Part shown: piece by piece, positions 11,546 to 24,800 of the stretch | Layout of the letters: each line of letters starts with the position of its first letter | How positions within the stretch are numbered: position 1 is the first letter of the stretch | Assembly (NCBI GenBank): GCA_000708835.1 | Contig: DF236990.1 | Coordinates: 1-64,000, forward strand | Direction: 5' to 3' | DNA: 64,000 bases | DNA from: Klebsormidium nitens | Lineage: Eukaryota; Streptophyta; Klebsormidiophyceae; Klebsormidiales; Klebsormidiaceae | The notes under the pieces: generated by a model | Seen by the model: only the letters and a program-made list of their open reading frames with translations | Told to the model about the DNA's origin: nothing | The model's database searches: none | Position numbers and translations under genes: made by a program

Positions 11546-14500
11546 TCAATGTGCTGTCCGTTTCCTCTGCGTGCTTCCTCCATCGGCCCTATGCCGATAC
11601 AACTTCGCTGTCGCTCTTCTTTCGCAATCTAGAAACATCTTCAGCCTAAACTTCCGGTCTGGGTTGGACCTTGTAAGCTTCAAAAACGTGTGTGCAAAAC
11701 TGAGCTGGTCCCGCGAAGTAAAGCGGTCGACTTCGTTGAACCAGAGGCAGGAGAAGAGGTTGGACATAGGCGTGTGCTCCCGGATGATCAGCGAACCCTC
11801 CGGAACGTCTGCAGAGGTTAGAAACCGGCGTTACTAGGAGCGGGCGAGAAATAGACGGGAAGGTGGGACAGCAAGTCCGTTGGCACAAAGTACTACAGTA
11901 TGCTCGTAAAGATCGAAGATTGTCCAGAAATGCCCGCAAATGGGTCAGGTTTGCATGCTCATGGTTAAATCGAGTTTCCATTTCAATGAGTACAATGACA
12001 GGGCTTGAGGCTTGGGTTGAGCTTGAGATATTTAGCAGTCCCTCCTCTAGTACAACCGTGCGTCGGCTAAGAAAAATTTGCCACAAGCAGAACAAACTGA
12101 TTCTACGTAGTCATTGTGCAATCAAACTCGTTGAAAACTAATCGTTTCTGCTGCACCCAAGATTCTTCGGCACTAACAGGCGAACAGCAAAGCACGCCGA
12201 TCAGGAGAAGTTAGGCAAACAGTACGCGTTCTTACAGCTCAAGAGAGGTCTGTTTGGATCGCTTCCATTGAACGAGTCCAGACCTTCCCGCACATACGTC
12301 TCGTACTGCTCGTCGATCGTCCGGTGGTCGTACTTGTTCAGCTTCTTGTTTTGCACTACCTGCAAAGGACGCTCGGAATGAAAAACGCTGCTTTTAGGCA
12401 TATGCTGCATCCAGTTTGCTCCACTTACACAATCACGGGAATGCACCATGAGCTCAAACCCTTCTATTTTCTTGAAGGGCGCAGATGACCGACGATTCTC
12501 ATCTGCTCCCCGGCAGTTCGTTTCTTGTGCTGGTGACGGATTAGCAGCGTGCGTAATCGCTGACGTCATGCCTGTCCTCACATGCATGAAGCATTTTGCA
12601 CATGATCCGCACACGCAATCGGGCTATCAAACCAGTCTTCAAGCCATACCGAAAGTTGCTGCATTCCGCTGACCTCTTCCCTGACGTCATGCCTGTCGTA
12701 ATGGTTGCTGATCGCGAACTCCGCCTTCTCCCGCCATAGAAACCGCTCGAGCACCGCCCGGGGATCCTGCGCCAGCTTTAGCTTGGCATCGATCCATATG
12801 CTGTAGCGCGCCCGAGGGAAGACCCGGTGGGTCAGCAGCTTCGGAATCTGCAGAGACTAATTTTGGATCATTTCCTCTCCAGCGTCTTCCCGCTTGTGAG
12901 TTTGTGCTTCATGAAAGTGATCTCCATGTCAGAACAGTCGGCAGGACGTCGATCCATATGCTGTGGCGCGCTCGCGGGGAGACCCTGTGGGCCAGCAGCT
13001 TTCGTATCTGCAGAAAGAAGGTTTCGGTCACAGTGCGTTTCGCTGTGTGAATACCGCTTTCTGTGCATGTGAATTATGGACGAATTCCGTTCGCAGGAGA
13101 TGTTTTTCCTGCTAAGTAAGAATAGAAGTAGCGTCGAGCCATATGCTGTAGCGCGCACAGGGAAAGACCCGGTGGCCAGCGGCTTTGGTATCTGCAGAGA
13201 ATGGAGTTCCGGTCACGACGCGTTTTTCTATCTGGATACCAATCTCTGTGTGCGTGAATGTATTCCGTCTGATTGAAAACTATTTCTGCCAAGGGAAATT
13301 TGACTAGCATCGAACCTTATGCTGTACGCGCCCCGGAGAGAAACCGGTGGGCCAGCAGCTTTAGGATCATCGAAGAACTTTCAGCTTGCTGTTTCAGTTT
13401 CTCCTCTCTTGCAATCTCTCTTCTCGTTTATTCTCTTCTCTCTTCCAGTTTTGTCTTGCACTTCGATCTCTCGTCTCTTCCCATTTCCTTCTGTTTCACT
13501 CTCTCTTCTCTTCCAGGTTCTCTGCCCAGCTTGCAATCACAGGTCGTGGATGGTCCTGATCAGCGGCTGTCTCGAAGCCAAACAGCGCGCGCAAAAAGGT
13601 AAGGCGGATTCACGTACGTGACCACTATGCCCCGTTGCTTTACGCTACTCTTCTCCCTCTTTTCCAACCCCTATCTGCGGTCCGCAAAGCAGGGACTTTC
13701 CGCCGGAACGCGAGTCGTTCAACCTTGTCTCTATGGCAGCGGCGGTCGCGCCGTGAGCGAGTTGCCTAAAATTCTACCTCGGCTAAATCTCAACAATATG
13801 TCGCCTTCAAAAGTCCTTCCGAGACTATCCAGGTAACCAGAAAATCTGACAGCAGAACAGGGCGGAAGCTACCTTTCCGGTCCTCTAGCGATCGTCGTAC
13901 AGCAGCAGTGGCCGCACCAGCACTTGGCGCCAGACCTCGGTCATAACCTTATCAAGCCCACCACCCCGTTTATAGTCCGGCCACTTTGAAAAGTATCCGC
14001 AAGCGGACCTGGTTAGCGAATCTCGTTAACTTGGCTACCGGGGAAAGGCGAAGCTTACCTTTCCGATCCTCCGCGGATCGTCGTACGGCAGCGGCGGCCG
14101 CACCACGACGGGGCGCCAGATGCCGATGCGCCCGTCTTTGCTGATGCCCGGTTTCCTGTCCTTCTTGATCGCGGCCAGCGAGGCGGCGTCAAGAAACAGG
14201 ACGAAGCACACGGTACGGTGACTGAGATCGGAGACCTACAGAAGGGAATAACTGATGAGCAACCTGATGGAATACGTACAGCCGTTTGTGAAACTTGCTA
14301 CTGGCTTTCCAAATTTTCGGACAGGGTTCCTAATCTTGGACCGTACGATTGACGATCGAAAGCATCCGACGGCTCAGGATTGAAAACCATGCCCGGACGA
14401 TGCCTCGAAACTTGAATGGCAAGCTTCGGATGGCAGGTTGACGCAAAGCAGTGTATCTCAGAGGGGCAGCTTTGACCGGCGAGCAAGAATCTGGCTTCTG

Positions 14501-17183
14501 CTCCCTTGTAACCGTGGCCCGAGAAGCGAAAGCTGAACTTCAAGAGAGGACACGGTCAATCAAACTGCTGGAAGCAGATGAACAATCGTCTGAAAGAGCG
14601 TCTTTAGGGGGTTCCGATGCTCCGACCCATTTCCTAGCCGCCTACAGACAAGCCGCCCTTTAGGCCAGGACGGGGAATGGGATCTCATTGCGCACTCTTG
14701 CAGAACCAATCTGGAAGACGGAGCAATACTGAGCGAATTGAGTGGTCCAATTGAGGGAACGTTAAAGCGGGTTGTCGATTCTTGTCTGGCTTTGCTTTTA
14801 GAGCTCGCTGATTTCAGTGACTGGGGAGGTTGGACTATCGGAAACCGTTTGACCCGGAGTTTACTCGATATCATCCCGTCTCAAAATCTCAAAAATATTT
14901 GCACGCTCAGATGGAAAGGCTAGATTTGAACATGAAGTACGGATGACCGTCAACTGTTTCCCCACAAGCCGGAGGATTCCAAGACACCCTGAAGCGTGAG
15001 GGAAGCAACAAGAGGTACTGTTGCACCTTGCCTGCGACTTGGAGATGGAGTGGATAGCGTCGGACGCCCCGAAAGTTGCGGAGACCACGGCGATGTGACA
15101 GCTGGCGAGAGCGTCCGAATCTTGGGGGTCCAAGTGAAAGCCGGGGAGAGATCCCCCGCCGGGGCCCATGAAGCCACAATGAATCGTCATCGGGTCCTGG
15201 AGATAGAGAACAGGGTGTGAAAGGTGCGGAGAAGGCGCAGAGAGCGGCGATATATGAAGCACGTCGGACGCATGCGCTGTTGCGACAAGGGCATCAAATA
15301 ACGGTGTATTAAGCTCATGTGAGAAACGTTTGCCCTCGTTTGCTCTTCAGAGGTACATGTGCTAAGAAGTTTTCGGCGCCCTTCTGTGAGACTGGTCCTC
15401 CACCCAACTTTCCCAAGGTGGGACGAAGGTAATCTTCGTTCTGCTGTCGTGTTGCTTTCACAAGGTTGCCAGCCTCCTTTGAATCGGCATGCAAGTCTTA
15501 TGCTACCAACAGTCGCCCCTTACTCCACTTCACTGCAATTCTATGGAAAAAAGGTCGAGTCCTTGCTAAGCACAATTCTCAATCGCCCAATTTATTACAA
15601 GAGGCCAGCGTATCAAACAGAGGCTCCACCACTTGCCCACCTGTATGTGGAAGCTCTCTTCCCTTTCATCCCACGTCTGGCGCCCGTTGAACCCTCCCGT
15701 TGGCCCCTCTCCCGACCCCTCCTTTCCGGCAGCATGGGCGCCGAGATACTTGAGCTCAAACGATTCGAACCGCCGTGTCTCCAAATTCGGCTCTGCGAGG
15801 GCCTTGGCTGAGCTGGCAAAGTGTGTTTCGCAACTAGAATGACCACTTTTCTTCTTCGCAGGTGCCCCTTTTTCATTCCCGACCACCTTCTTGTCACCAT
15901 TCCGCGATTCTTCTTCAGCTCCCCCCTTGCCTGCTGCGGCTATTGCCCCCCCCTCAGCATCAGTCTCCATCTCGAACTCCTCCGATCCCTCCTTCTCCCC
16001 CACAGCTCCCCGGTCCTCCTCATCAGAATTCTCAACAGCTCCCCCATCTAGTTTATGCAAAGCGATCTCAACTTCGTCAAGCACTTCCTTCTCCTCCTCC
16101 CACTCACGTTTGACTGCCCCTTTCCCTGCGTTGCTCGAACCCCTGTGAACCCCTCTGATTTCACCAGCCATTTCCACCCCCCCAAGTAGTTTGTCTTCCG
16201 CCCCAGAGTCCAAAAACAGTGTCGTGTCATCTCCTGCCTCTACCAGGCTCCGTTCTTTTGACACCGCAAGCGCCGTGTGCTCTTCCTTGCTGCCCTCACC
16301 CCCATCGAGCAAAACATCGGTGTCAATCCCGATGTGGGGCTGTGTATCGCCGCTGAGACGGAGGTTTCCCAGTTGACCTTCTGAAAGAATATCTGCAGAA
16401 TTGCAAGAGGATCGATTTAAATTTTGCTCTTGGAAAGCAAAGGATTCCAATCTCTGCAGAGTGCAACTTGGCAAGGTATCTCTTTCCGGTTTCTAAAGCC
16501 ATCTGCGAAACCACTTTGTATCCCACAATGGACAGATCAACAAAAGTTGCCTGATGTCTGTTTCGAAGGACCACCCTGCTTGCAAGAGCTGATTTTCAGC
16601 AAGGGTTATTGGGCCAGAGCCTTGCTGACCAAAGCAACAGGGGGAAAAATGGACTGTATTGACATAGTTTGATCACTGCAATTTCAGCAGTTGCCAAGAA
16701 TTGCTGATTCAAAGGTGAGCTCGACTTGGGGGTGGCTGCGATCTGATAAAAGTCAAGTTGCCCGTATTGGTATCAAAGTGCGTCTGAAAAATTCAATTGT
16801 TCGTCACCTTGACAAACTGGTGGTGCTGGTAGTTTTGACAACATGATCAACAAGGAAGGGGCATAAGCTTGCTTCAGATGTTCAATTGAACTGAATTTGA
16901 ATTGAGCAATTAGCACAACCAAAACTTACTTCTGCCGCGTATTAGAATCAAGCGATTGAGTAGCAAGCACTAAGTTTCTGCCATCCCCACCTGCTTGACT
17001 GCCCCGCCGGAAGAAGAACCTGACGTTGTGAACCGCAGCTCCGAAAAGAACGATGCCAACAAGGACGAGTCCTAAGTACACCACCGCGCTCCTCCCCACG
17101 CGCTCAGGTCGCGACAGGTGGCGCCTCCGGGCGCTGCCACGGGGTGTCAGTGGGGAGCCCTTCCGAGAATAACCCAGGTACAT
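11546..17183 (-). CDS. DUF616 (MUCI70/TOD1-like) Golgi type II membrane protein
   Basis: Exons: 17183-16930, about 16451 (or 16352) to 15641, 15196-15032, 14235-14059, 12847-12674, 12359-12236, 11808-11546, roughly 655 residues. The short basic N-terminus is followed by one membrane segment (about residues 32-50, AVVYLGLVLVGIVLFGAA), then a long acidic, poorly conserved stem (exon 2). The DUF616 domain runs from TIHCGFMGPGGG through ARYSIWIDAKLKL, VLERFLWREKAEFAISNHY and LFSCLWFNEVDRFTSRDQ to FLKLTRSNPD. In plants this family includes MUCI70, a putative glycosyltransferase of pectic mucilage synthesis, and TOD1. The topology fits Golgi. The intron after exon 3 uses a GC donor (CAG|GCAAGG). 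The start of exon 2 is ambiguous because two acceptors keep the frame. Intron 4 contains decayed copies of its flanking exon ends. The catalytic activity is not proven for the family. Confidence 0.85.
12949..13372 (-). repeat. three decayed tandem copies of exon 5 acceptor and 5' end
   Basis: The true exon 5 of the DUF616 gene begins at 12847 with IPKLLTHRVF...YSIWID. Three further versions lie in the upstream intron at about 12949-13016, 13134-13200 and 13305-13372, spaced 163-187 bp apart. Copies 2 and 3 keep a CTGCAG acceptor. Copy 2 would read IRKLLAHRVS...HSIWID before losing homology. Copy 3 carries a one-base deletion in the middle. Copy 4 has lost the acceptor. Confidence 0.85.
13871..13938 (-). 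repeat. decayed copy of the exon 4 donor end
   Basis: Bases 13871-13938 closely resemble the 3' part of exon 4 of the DUF616 gene and its donor (about 14057-14125), about 186 bp away. The shared core includes GATCGTCGTAC and GGCCGCACCA. A potential donor (AAAG|GTAGC) remains at its edge. It lies in the same intron as the exon 5 copies and is read as a pseudo-exon made by tandem duplication. Confidence 0.75.
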
Positions 17184-18814
17184 CTTGCTATGTGCGTGCC
17201 AATCGGAGCATGAGAGCGTGCATCAATGGTTCATGAAATTGAGTCTGCACTTGCTGCAGCTTTTCTGAAGCTGACCGTCATCCTGGACCCTGCATTCATT
17301 GTTGCTTCTCCCTCTTCTGCTTTGGACGCCAATAAAGGCATGACAAAGACACTACAGCTCTCAGCTGTTTGACAACGCATACCAAGCAGCTTGCGAAGAG
17401 GTCTTTGAAAGTGGCAAGCAACAGAAGTAGGTAGGAAGGCATGAAACGAGAGGAGAAGCACGATCCTGTTCTAAGAACAGGTGCCAGAACATGGTGGCAC
17501 TGGCAGAGCAGGTGCCAGCCTCCAGGGCCCAGAACACAGAACCCTAATTCTTAACCCTCTCCTTCGGCGCGAACCAGGATCCTAACCCACAGCGAACCCG
17601 CAGCTCATTGAACGGACGACAAACCTCCACCCTGGCATCGACGTCGGAAAGGGGGCACAGACAACGGCCGCGCCAGGAACTTGACTTTCAAAGTCGATTC
17701 TTGCTGGTGATCTTGTGAACCGCGGCTGCAGCTTTTGAGAGCATGTTTCTCTACCTCCAACACAAGAGAGGATGCCAGATGTTGAGAAACAAATGATCCT
17801 GTTCGAGTATAGCTACCTAGGTTCTAGACACAAGAGTCCGGGGTACAGGTAGGAGGCACGGGGAGCAGCTTACGAACAGGTAGTGCATTCCTTCTTGTGT
17901 GCTTCACTGCCTCAAAGGATTCGACAAACGCAAAGTGGATATGGTGGACGCAAAGAACTGCTTTTTGTTTGACCATGACGTGCAGCCAGTCGGTCCAAAG
18001 TCGTGTCATCTCTGACCGAGTTTGGGCATGGCAGTTATAGCAGTAGGCACCGGGAGAAACTGCCATGCAGGGGTTGCAATTGACCAAACTGTTGGGTTTG
18101 GACAAGTAAACCTGAAGGTCTGAGTCAGGTAAGCAAACCCCTTCTCCTATACTTTGTTGATCAATGCCCTGATTTTTATCGCTATTCCTGAAGGGAATCC
18201 TTTCTTCTTTCGTTCAAGCTTGCATGAAGCAGCCAACACTGAAGACTTGTCTGTGGATCTCAGGAACATCAACAAAGCTCAAGAGAATGCACTGTGTGAT
18301 TGTGGAAGTAATTAGAGTCTCCGTAAGTGCCTGGAACATTTTTGAATGCTGTTTTCATTACGTCCAGACTTACACTAGTACTTAAGTATGCAACAGCACT
18401 TTCGAAGGAATTGCACGTATACCACAGCTACAGAAAGCAATTGGACAACACTGCAATAAATCTAGTATCTGGCCAGGATGACTCGAGGAAACCATTATGG
18501 CCACACCGTCTAAACTTTAGGTAGCTGATGTCTTCGTAGAGGCGTTACAATTGATAGCGTAACGTCCAAAGCTGCAGACTTCCACCTTCCTTGCGCCAAA
18601 GCGACCAACCTTTTGATAAGTGGAGCTACATAAATGTATGAATGTGCACCTCTTCCAGATTGGGGATTGCAATTCGCAAGCAGATTTGAAATCATCACAG
18701 ACGCTGTGCTACGCTCGTTCACAGGTGCCTGTCGACCAAAATGCAGGGAAGGCACTCCACAGGCCAGTCAGTAAACCACTAGATTCGAAATTGACGGGCG
18801 CCTCAATTGCCATT
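17184..18814. other. divergent promoter region between DUF616 and kinesin-6 genes
   Basis: This region contains the upstream parts of two divergent genes (start codons 17183 minus and 18815 plus). A telo-box-like octamer lies at 17540-17547, and a small perfect inverted repeat CTGTTCTAAGAACAG at 17466-17480. An in-frame ATG at 18620 could extend the kinesin N-terminus by 65 residues. Otherwise no gene is visible. Confidence 0.5.
17540..17547 (+). promoter_or_regulatory. telo-box-like motif AACCCTAA
   Basis: The octamer AACCCTAA lies in the 1.6-kb region between the divergent DUF616 and kinesin-6 genes. In land plants the telo-box AAACCCTAA is enriched in promoters of translation and cell-cycle genes. 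A single eight-base match can arise by chance, so regulatory meaning is only a suggestion. Confidence 0.25.
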
Positions 18815-21800
18815 ATGGCTGACGAGAACGCAAACGGCGGCGGGAAAGTGAGGCCGCGCAACCTGGCCGGCGCATTTGCCGGCATTCTTGCTAAAAAAGA
18901 ACCCAGTGATTGCGGGTTATTAGAAACAGAGCAGCAGAAATTCAAGGGCGGCGGAGAAACACGGGCCTTCTTTCAGGAGGTCAACCCAAATCTGGTTGGG
19001 GCGGGCAACAAAGGAAAGTGTCAAAAGTCGCAGGCTGCTGAAAAAGCACGCGAGCATGACGCCAGGCGCCGCCAGGCCTCGGGGGGGAAGCGGCCAAGCA
19101 TTGGTCTGTCCGTGGGGGCTGGGGTCGATGGAATCGTTCTGGGGGGGTTGGAAAGGGAGGGTGGAGACGGGAGGGAAAAAGGGACAAAGGGGCGGGGGGG
19201 CAAGCCGCCCAGGAGCCCTGTGGGGGGGTCCAAGAAGGCTGCAGAAGATGACAGGTGGCAGCAGGAGATTGGTCCGGATGAGGATGGGAGGGGATCCTTG
19301 GGGCCCAGAAAGAAGGGCTTGGATGTGCAGTCACCGAAGGGGAAAGAGGTCCCTTCTGCGGAGAGAAGGATCAAGAGCGTTCGGAAGTGGAAGGAAGCTG
19401 TTAGCGAGGTCCTTGGCGAGGAAACAATGGCTGAACGGGGGGTGGGCGAAGTGAAAGGGAGGGGGAAGAAGCGGAGTAGCAACGAGAGGGCAGAAGGTGG
19501 GGAGGAAGGGTCTGGCGGGAAGCGCCTGCGGTTGAGTTCGGATTGGGGAGTAGCAAAGGGCGTCGGGTGTGCCTTTTCAAGGCAAGAACACTTCCCTGGC
19601 TTTCCAACCCAGCAGGGCATGAGTTCAGCGGCCGGTGTGAACGCCCCCCCTGCTGAGGAAGACACCTTCCCGGGGGGTGCTCTGGTCCTAGCGACCAAGG
19701 CTCCAAGGATACCCCCCTTGCAATTCCACCCCGGTTCGGGCCCGCCCCGTAGCCCCCCCGCTAGACTCCCAGGGTTCAAGTCATCAGGCGAAGCACTGGC
19801 GGTGTATCCCAAAATCAGGCCGTCCAGGGGGGTCCTCGCGCAGGGAAATGAAGGGGGGGGTTCGATGGAGTGGGTTAGACAGGAGGACGACACAACGGTG
19901 AAGCTGACGGTGCCGGAGGGGACGGAGGCACATAAGCGCAACAAGAAGGAGGCGACATGCCCGGGTTTCACTCACGTGTTTGGGCCGGAATCCACGCAGG
20001 TACGAACGCAGCTCAAATTCGCATGATGCAAATGTAACGAAATGCGTATTCACGGGGCATCTGCTGAGAAGATCAGTATCAAACGTTTTTCATTGCAAGC
20101 TTCAAAGGAGATGAGAGTATGTGCAGTCTGTTTTGTCTTACCAAGTTGGTATTGGGCAGACCTGCGTAAAGCTCAAAAGAGACTATTGTTCTTCGAAAGA
20201 AGACAAGTTTTACGTAAGTGCCAGTCCAATCAAATGTAAAAGAGCTCGGGAAAAGTTGTCCATGGAAGAACCACGCATTGCAAGTCTCAACTGAGAATTA
20301 CCGAAGTTCTGAAGTTCACAGAAAATGCAACACTCACTCGGTTCTTGGTTCAGCGTCTTGGCTGACTCAGCAAATTAGACGTGGCTTATAGGTACTCAGA
20401 AACGGCCTGGCTAGGGCAGCTTTTCCGAAACGCCAATGTTGAGACTTTGACTCCGCTCAGAGGTTTGCCAGATCCAGATAACTGAGGAACGCACGCATCC
20501 TCAAGCAACGATCGAACTTCACTAAGCTCAAGCAGTCGTTCTAAAGAAAAATTGCGCATTGCAGGAAGAGTTCTTCAGGGGCACGACCGCGGGTCCAGTG
20601 GGGGCATTCCTCAGCGAAGCCAAGAGCTGCGTGGTGTGGGCGTTTGGCATGACGGCTGCCGGCAAATCATACACCATGGTGGGGAGCGAGGGGCAACGGG
20701 CGGGACTCATCCCCAGGTATGCTGCCTTTGCCTTCCTGCTTCAAACATTTCTGAGATGGGAAACGACGGAGTGAGAAATGTGCCATAGAGGACTTTTGGT
20801 AACTGGCTGCAGAATCCGTGCAGCTCGGATCGTTTCTGACTTGAGCTTGGCAACACTTGATGCTAGTCTACTGGTCGCCTTGACGTGCGGATAGGGACAG
20901 CGATAACGGGATGGGTAAAGGCCGCAGAAACTGCCTGAAAGAAGAACACCGTTCAAGTTTTCCATTTTGGCTCACCGTTCGTCCAGTAGTCTGGAACCCT
21001 GTAAGCCGCCGAAGCTGGTCAGATACAGAGAGACAGATGTCCACAAGCAAACACGGTCGGTCGTCCCTCCGAACACCATCATCCCGCAAACATTGGGAAC
21101 CACTTACCCCTCCAAGATTAGCGTTCGAGAATCATATGGAGGCATCAAGCTCTGCTGTGTTTCCCATCTTAACGTGTTCGTGAATCCTTAGTGGCAAGCT
21201 CCGTTCCGCCCCGTCCAAGCCCCTTATCTCTACCCTTGTTTGTTGCAGGGCGATGGACTCAATTTTTGCCTCCCTCTCCCGCCACCCCGGCGCCACTGTC
21301 GTCACTTTCTCAGTCATCGAGAACCAGAACGACCGTTTCTACGATCTGCTAGTGCCTCCACAATCGATGCACGGCAAGCGGCAGGGCGCGCTGGACTTCA
21401 ATACAGGGAACGGGACCGTCAAAGGAGCCCGAGAGGTAGATCTTTTTTGCTTCTGTCTTCATTCTCGTTTTCCCTTGTTTTAACCTGCTTACTTCCTTTA
21501 GTGCGGAGCACTTTGATCAATTACCATCTCAAAGGGGCATGAGAGTCGCGCACTCTATCTTGCCAAGAAGTCTCAAGGGCATGCCGTTCTGAAGCATAGT
21601 GTACGTCGCGGAAACGTCTCCACAAGGGGACCAATGGACGTTACTATAGAGTTGCAGGGTTGAATGCTTCAAAGCTTGGGCGGCTCTTTTGGCGGCTCGG
21701 ATGCACCTCTACGGCGTCCAATCTGATTGATGCAGATTACCGTAACATCACCTTCTAATTCAGGTCGGGGGGTAAGGCCGCATTAATCTGCGATGCGGGC

Positions 21801-24800
21801 ATCGATGCGTGTGAACTCAAAGAGGGCGTCAGGTCGCCGCAAAGTGCAACCAGGGCCAGATCCGCTTTGCAATCGCCGCGATAAATTGGCAGACGTATTT
21901 CGTAGCGACAGCAAGCTCGAGAGTTTCACTGTGACGTCGCATTTGACGTCAGGCGTTTAGGGTCACAAGACGCCCACCTTAAGCACCCAGACTTGACGCG
22001 AGGTTCTTGTCAAGTAACGGACAAACCTTGAGTGGCCGTCGAAAGGAGATCATCCTACGTTTCTCCTCTCGCTGACAGGGATGTCTGTCTTCGCAGGTGG
22101 TGCTGAGGTCAGCGGAGCACGGAAAAGCGGAGCTTCGGACAGCGCTTGCGAACAGACACACGGAACGGACCGACCTGAACGCCTCCTCCAGGTGCGTCCG
22201 AATTGTGACGTTGCTGACGTCAGCGAGACGTTCGGGAGGCGTTCACTAATTGACGCAATCGCAAAAGACTTAATCAAAGTTTTGCGTGTTCGTTTAGGGG
22301 AGACTTGGCTTCTTCAGAAATCGTGAGTGGCAGTCTATACGGTCACCTGGAGTTAGTAGCTCTAGCCTCGCATACATCTGAGGTTTCGTGAAGCTCCCTT
22401 TCTGCTTTTGGAGCTTTGCACCCTTCATGCTGCTGTCGAGCCAAAGTCGGAGAAGCTGATCAAGTGGGACAAAGTTGGGGACGAGATCCAGCTAGAATCA
22501 GTCAATGCGATTTCTGCTCTTCAAGCCTTGCATTCTTCACGCTGCCGTCGAGCCAAAATTGAAGAGGCTGATCAAGTGGGAAAGAATTTCGAGAGAGTTT
22601 CGGACAAGAAACATTTAGAATCACTCGATGCGACAACGGACGGCCATGAAGAGCTTTCCGATTTGCAGTCGAAGCCACACAATCTTCTCGGTGCTGTCGA
22701 GCCATAGTCGGAGAGGTTGATCAAGTGGGAAAGAGCATCTATCAACAAACATTTTGAATCAGTCTATGCGACAACGGACGAACTAGAGGAGCTTTCCTTT
22801 CTGCAGTCGAAGCCACGCGATCTTCTCGCTGCGGCTTGGCGACCCAGGCGTTGGCGACCCGGAAGCCCGCGCGCGGCTGTGCTTCGTGGATCTCGCCGGG
22901 TCGGAGCGGCTGGGCCGTACGCACAACGAGGTAACGACCGGCCGCCGCTGTTAGCTGCTACCACGTTTGTAGCTACTCTGTCCGCTCATTTGCTTCCATC
23001 CACCTTGGTAATTTTGAGCGGCGGGAAATAGCAGGGGAGTGTTTTGTGGCACACCAGGAGGTAATTCGGAGTGAGTCCTTCACGAGAACAAATGCTTTTC
23101 AAACCCTGTCTGGTTTGTCGCCTCTGTCAGCCACTAGGCCCGCACAGATGTTAAAGAACCTTGAGCGGAGACTACCAGACAGACAGAAATTCTGCAAGCT
23201 TTCGTGTCTGGTCCTTTTTTTTAGTACGTTGGAAATCTCAAATCAATCGGAAATGATTAGGAACTGTCCTATTATGCTCTTGAAGTTCTGGTATATCTCA
23301 TCTTAGCTTTCCAATCCGCTTTGCATTCCAAGAACCTACCTTACTAATGCTTAAGAACAGCGTTAGGCAAAACTTGGTAATATTCGATGCAAGTCGAAAC
23401 AGAAAGCCTTTTGAGAAGCTCGATTATATTTTCAGAAAATTTTCGCGCTGTTTTCTCTCCTTTTCTCCTTCGAATTGCATTGGAAAAGGCTGAAAACCAC
23501 AATTTGCTCTCAAAATCTTCCCAAGACTTCTTGGCAGATTCCTGATACGACCAAAGTGCCAATCTTGCAAAAAAGCACGTGATCTTTGGATGCAGGGCGA
23601 CCGGTTGCACGAGAGCCGGTGGATCAATAGCACGCTGACCACCATCTTTCAGTGCATAAAAGCGACCGGCGAAAACCAAGAAGCGCTCGGGAGGGCCGCC
23701 CGGTTGCGAAACCGAAAGCCAGTGGCACTAAAACCGGTGCCGTGCCGTGACAGCAGGGTGAGAAAATATGGTTTTGTTTGTTTGTTTGTTTGTTTCTTCG
23801 TTTGCTTTTTATCTTGTTGAAGTTCTTAAGAAGTGGTCTTTGGAAATAGATTCTTCTGCAGAGTCACTTACTATTCACTTTATGTAACATACGTGACTTC
23901 AGCTTTGTCGATCGTGATTGGACGCACCTGAAAGTCTGTCAAGTTTCCGGCTCTGTCCGTTAGGTGACTGAACTGTTGCTCAGGATTCGGAACAGATACT
24001 CCACTTGTGCAGCATTGAGAGAGAGTCAGTCGCCGTGCAGTGCGGTCGCAGAATGCAGACGTCCTTCTCGGTCTGAACGAACAGTGGTCGACCCCCTTGC
24101 TTTTACGTCTAAGCCTCCGACTGACGGACCGGCCCACCTGCCGCAACCCGCGACTATCATTCCCCACCCTTTCTGGTCTATGGTCTCTCTGGTGCACCGC
24201 AGATGTCTAAATGCAACGATTGCATTTTGAGCCTAGGCCATTCGAGATCCAACACCGGTTTCCGGTCCCCGACTGACTTTGAAGAAACATGATACACATT
24301 GTTGATTTTGGGCTCTGAGTTCCAGGGTTTGGGTCAATTATCCGAAGTCTTTAAAAATCCGGTGGCGCAAGGTAGGATCTTACTTGAAAAACTCCCCATT
24401 TCCAGTTACGTAGTAGCATAAAAGCAGCTTTTATTTGTCCCCACCGCCCGACCCACACAAAAGAGATTAGGAACGGGTAACTTGGAATTAGCTTCGATCC
24501 TTCCTATGCCGAGTGGCAGAAGAACCAGCGCCACATTCTGATCTTCACTGACTATCCAGCATTCACTGACCGGCTTATCTTCGCTGACCGGTTTCTTGCC
24601 CCGCGCAGATTTCGTACATGTTTCGCGAGGAGCTGAGCGGTCGGGGAAACATGATTTTGGCGCTGTGCCTGAGCCCTGACCGGGAGGACTTCGACGAGAC
24701 GATGTACCAACTAGAGAAGGCGAAGGAGGCCGCAAAGATCAGGTGAGGATTTGGTGACACGTGGCAGATGAAGAAGCGGGTCAGAGCGAATCGGGATGTT

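Noticed and set aside
19021-19971. 316-codon minus-strand open frame
   Set aside because: It is antisense to kinesin-6 exon 1, whose plus frame carries the motor start and a proper donor. The Pro/Ser-rich antisense product is a composition effect.
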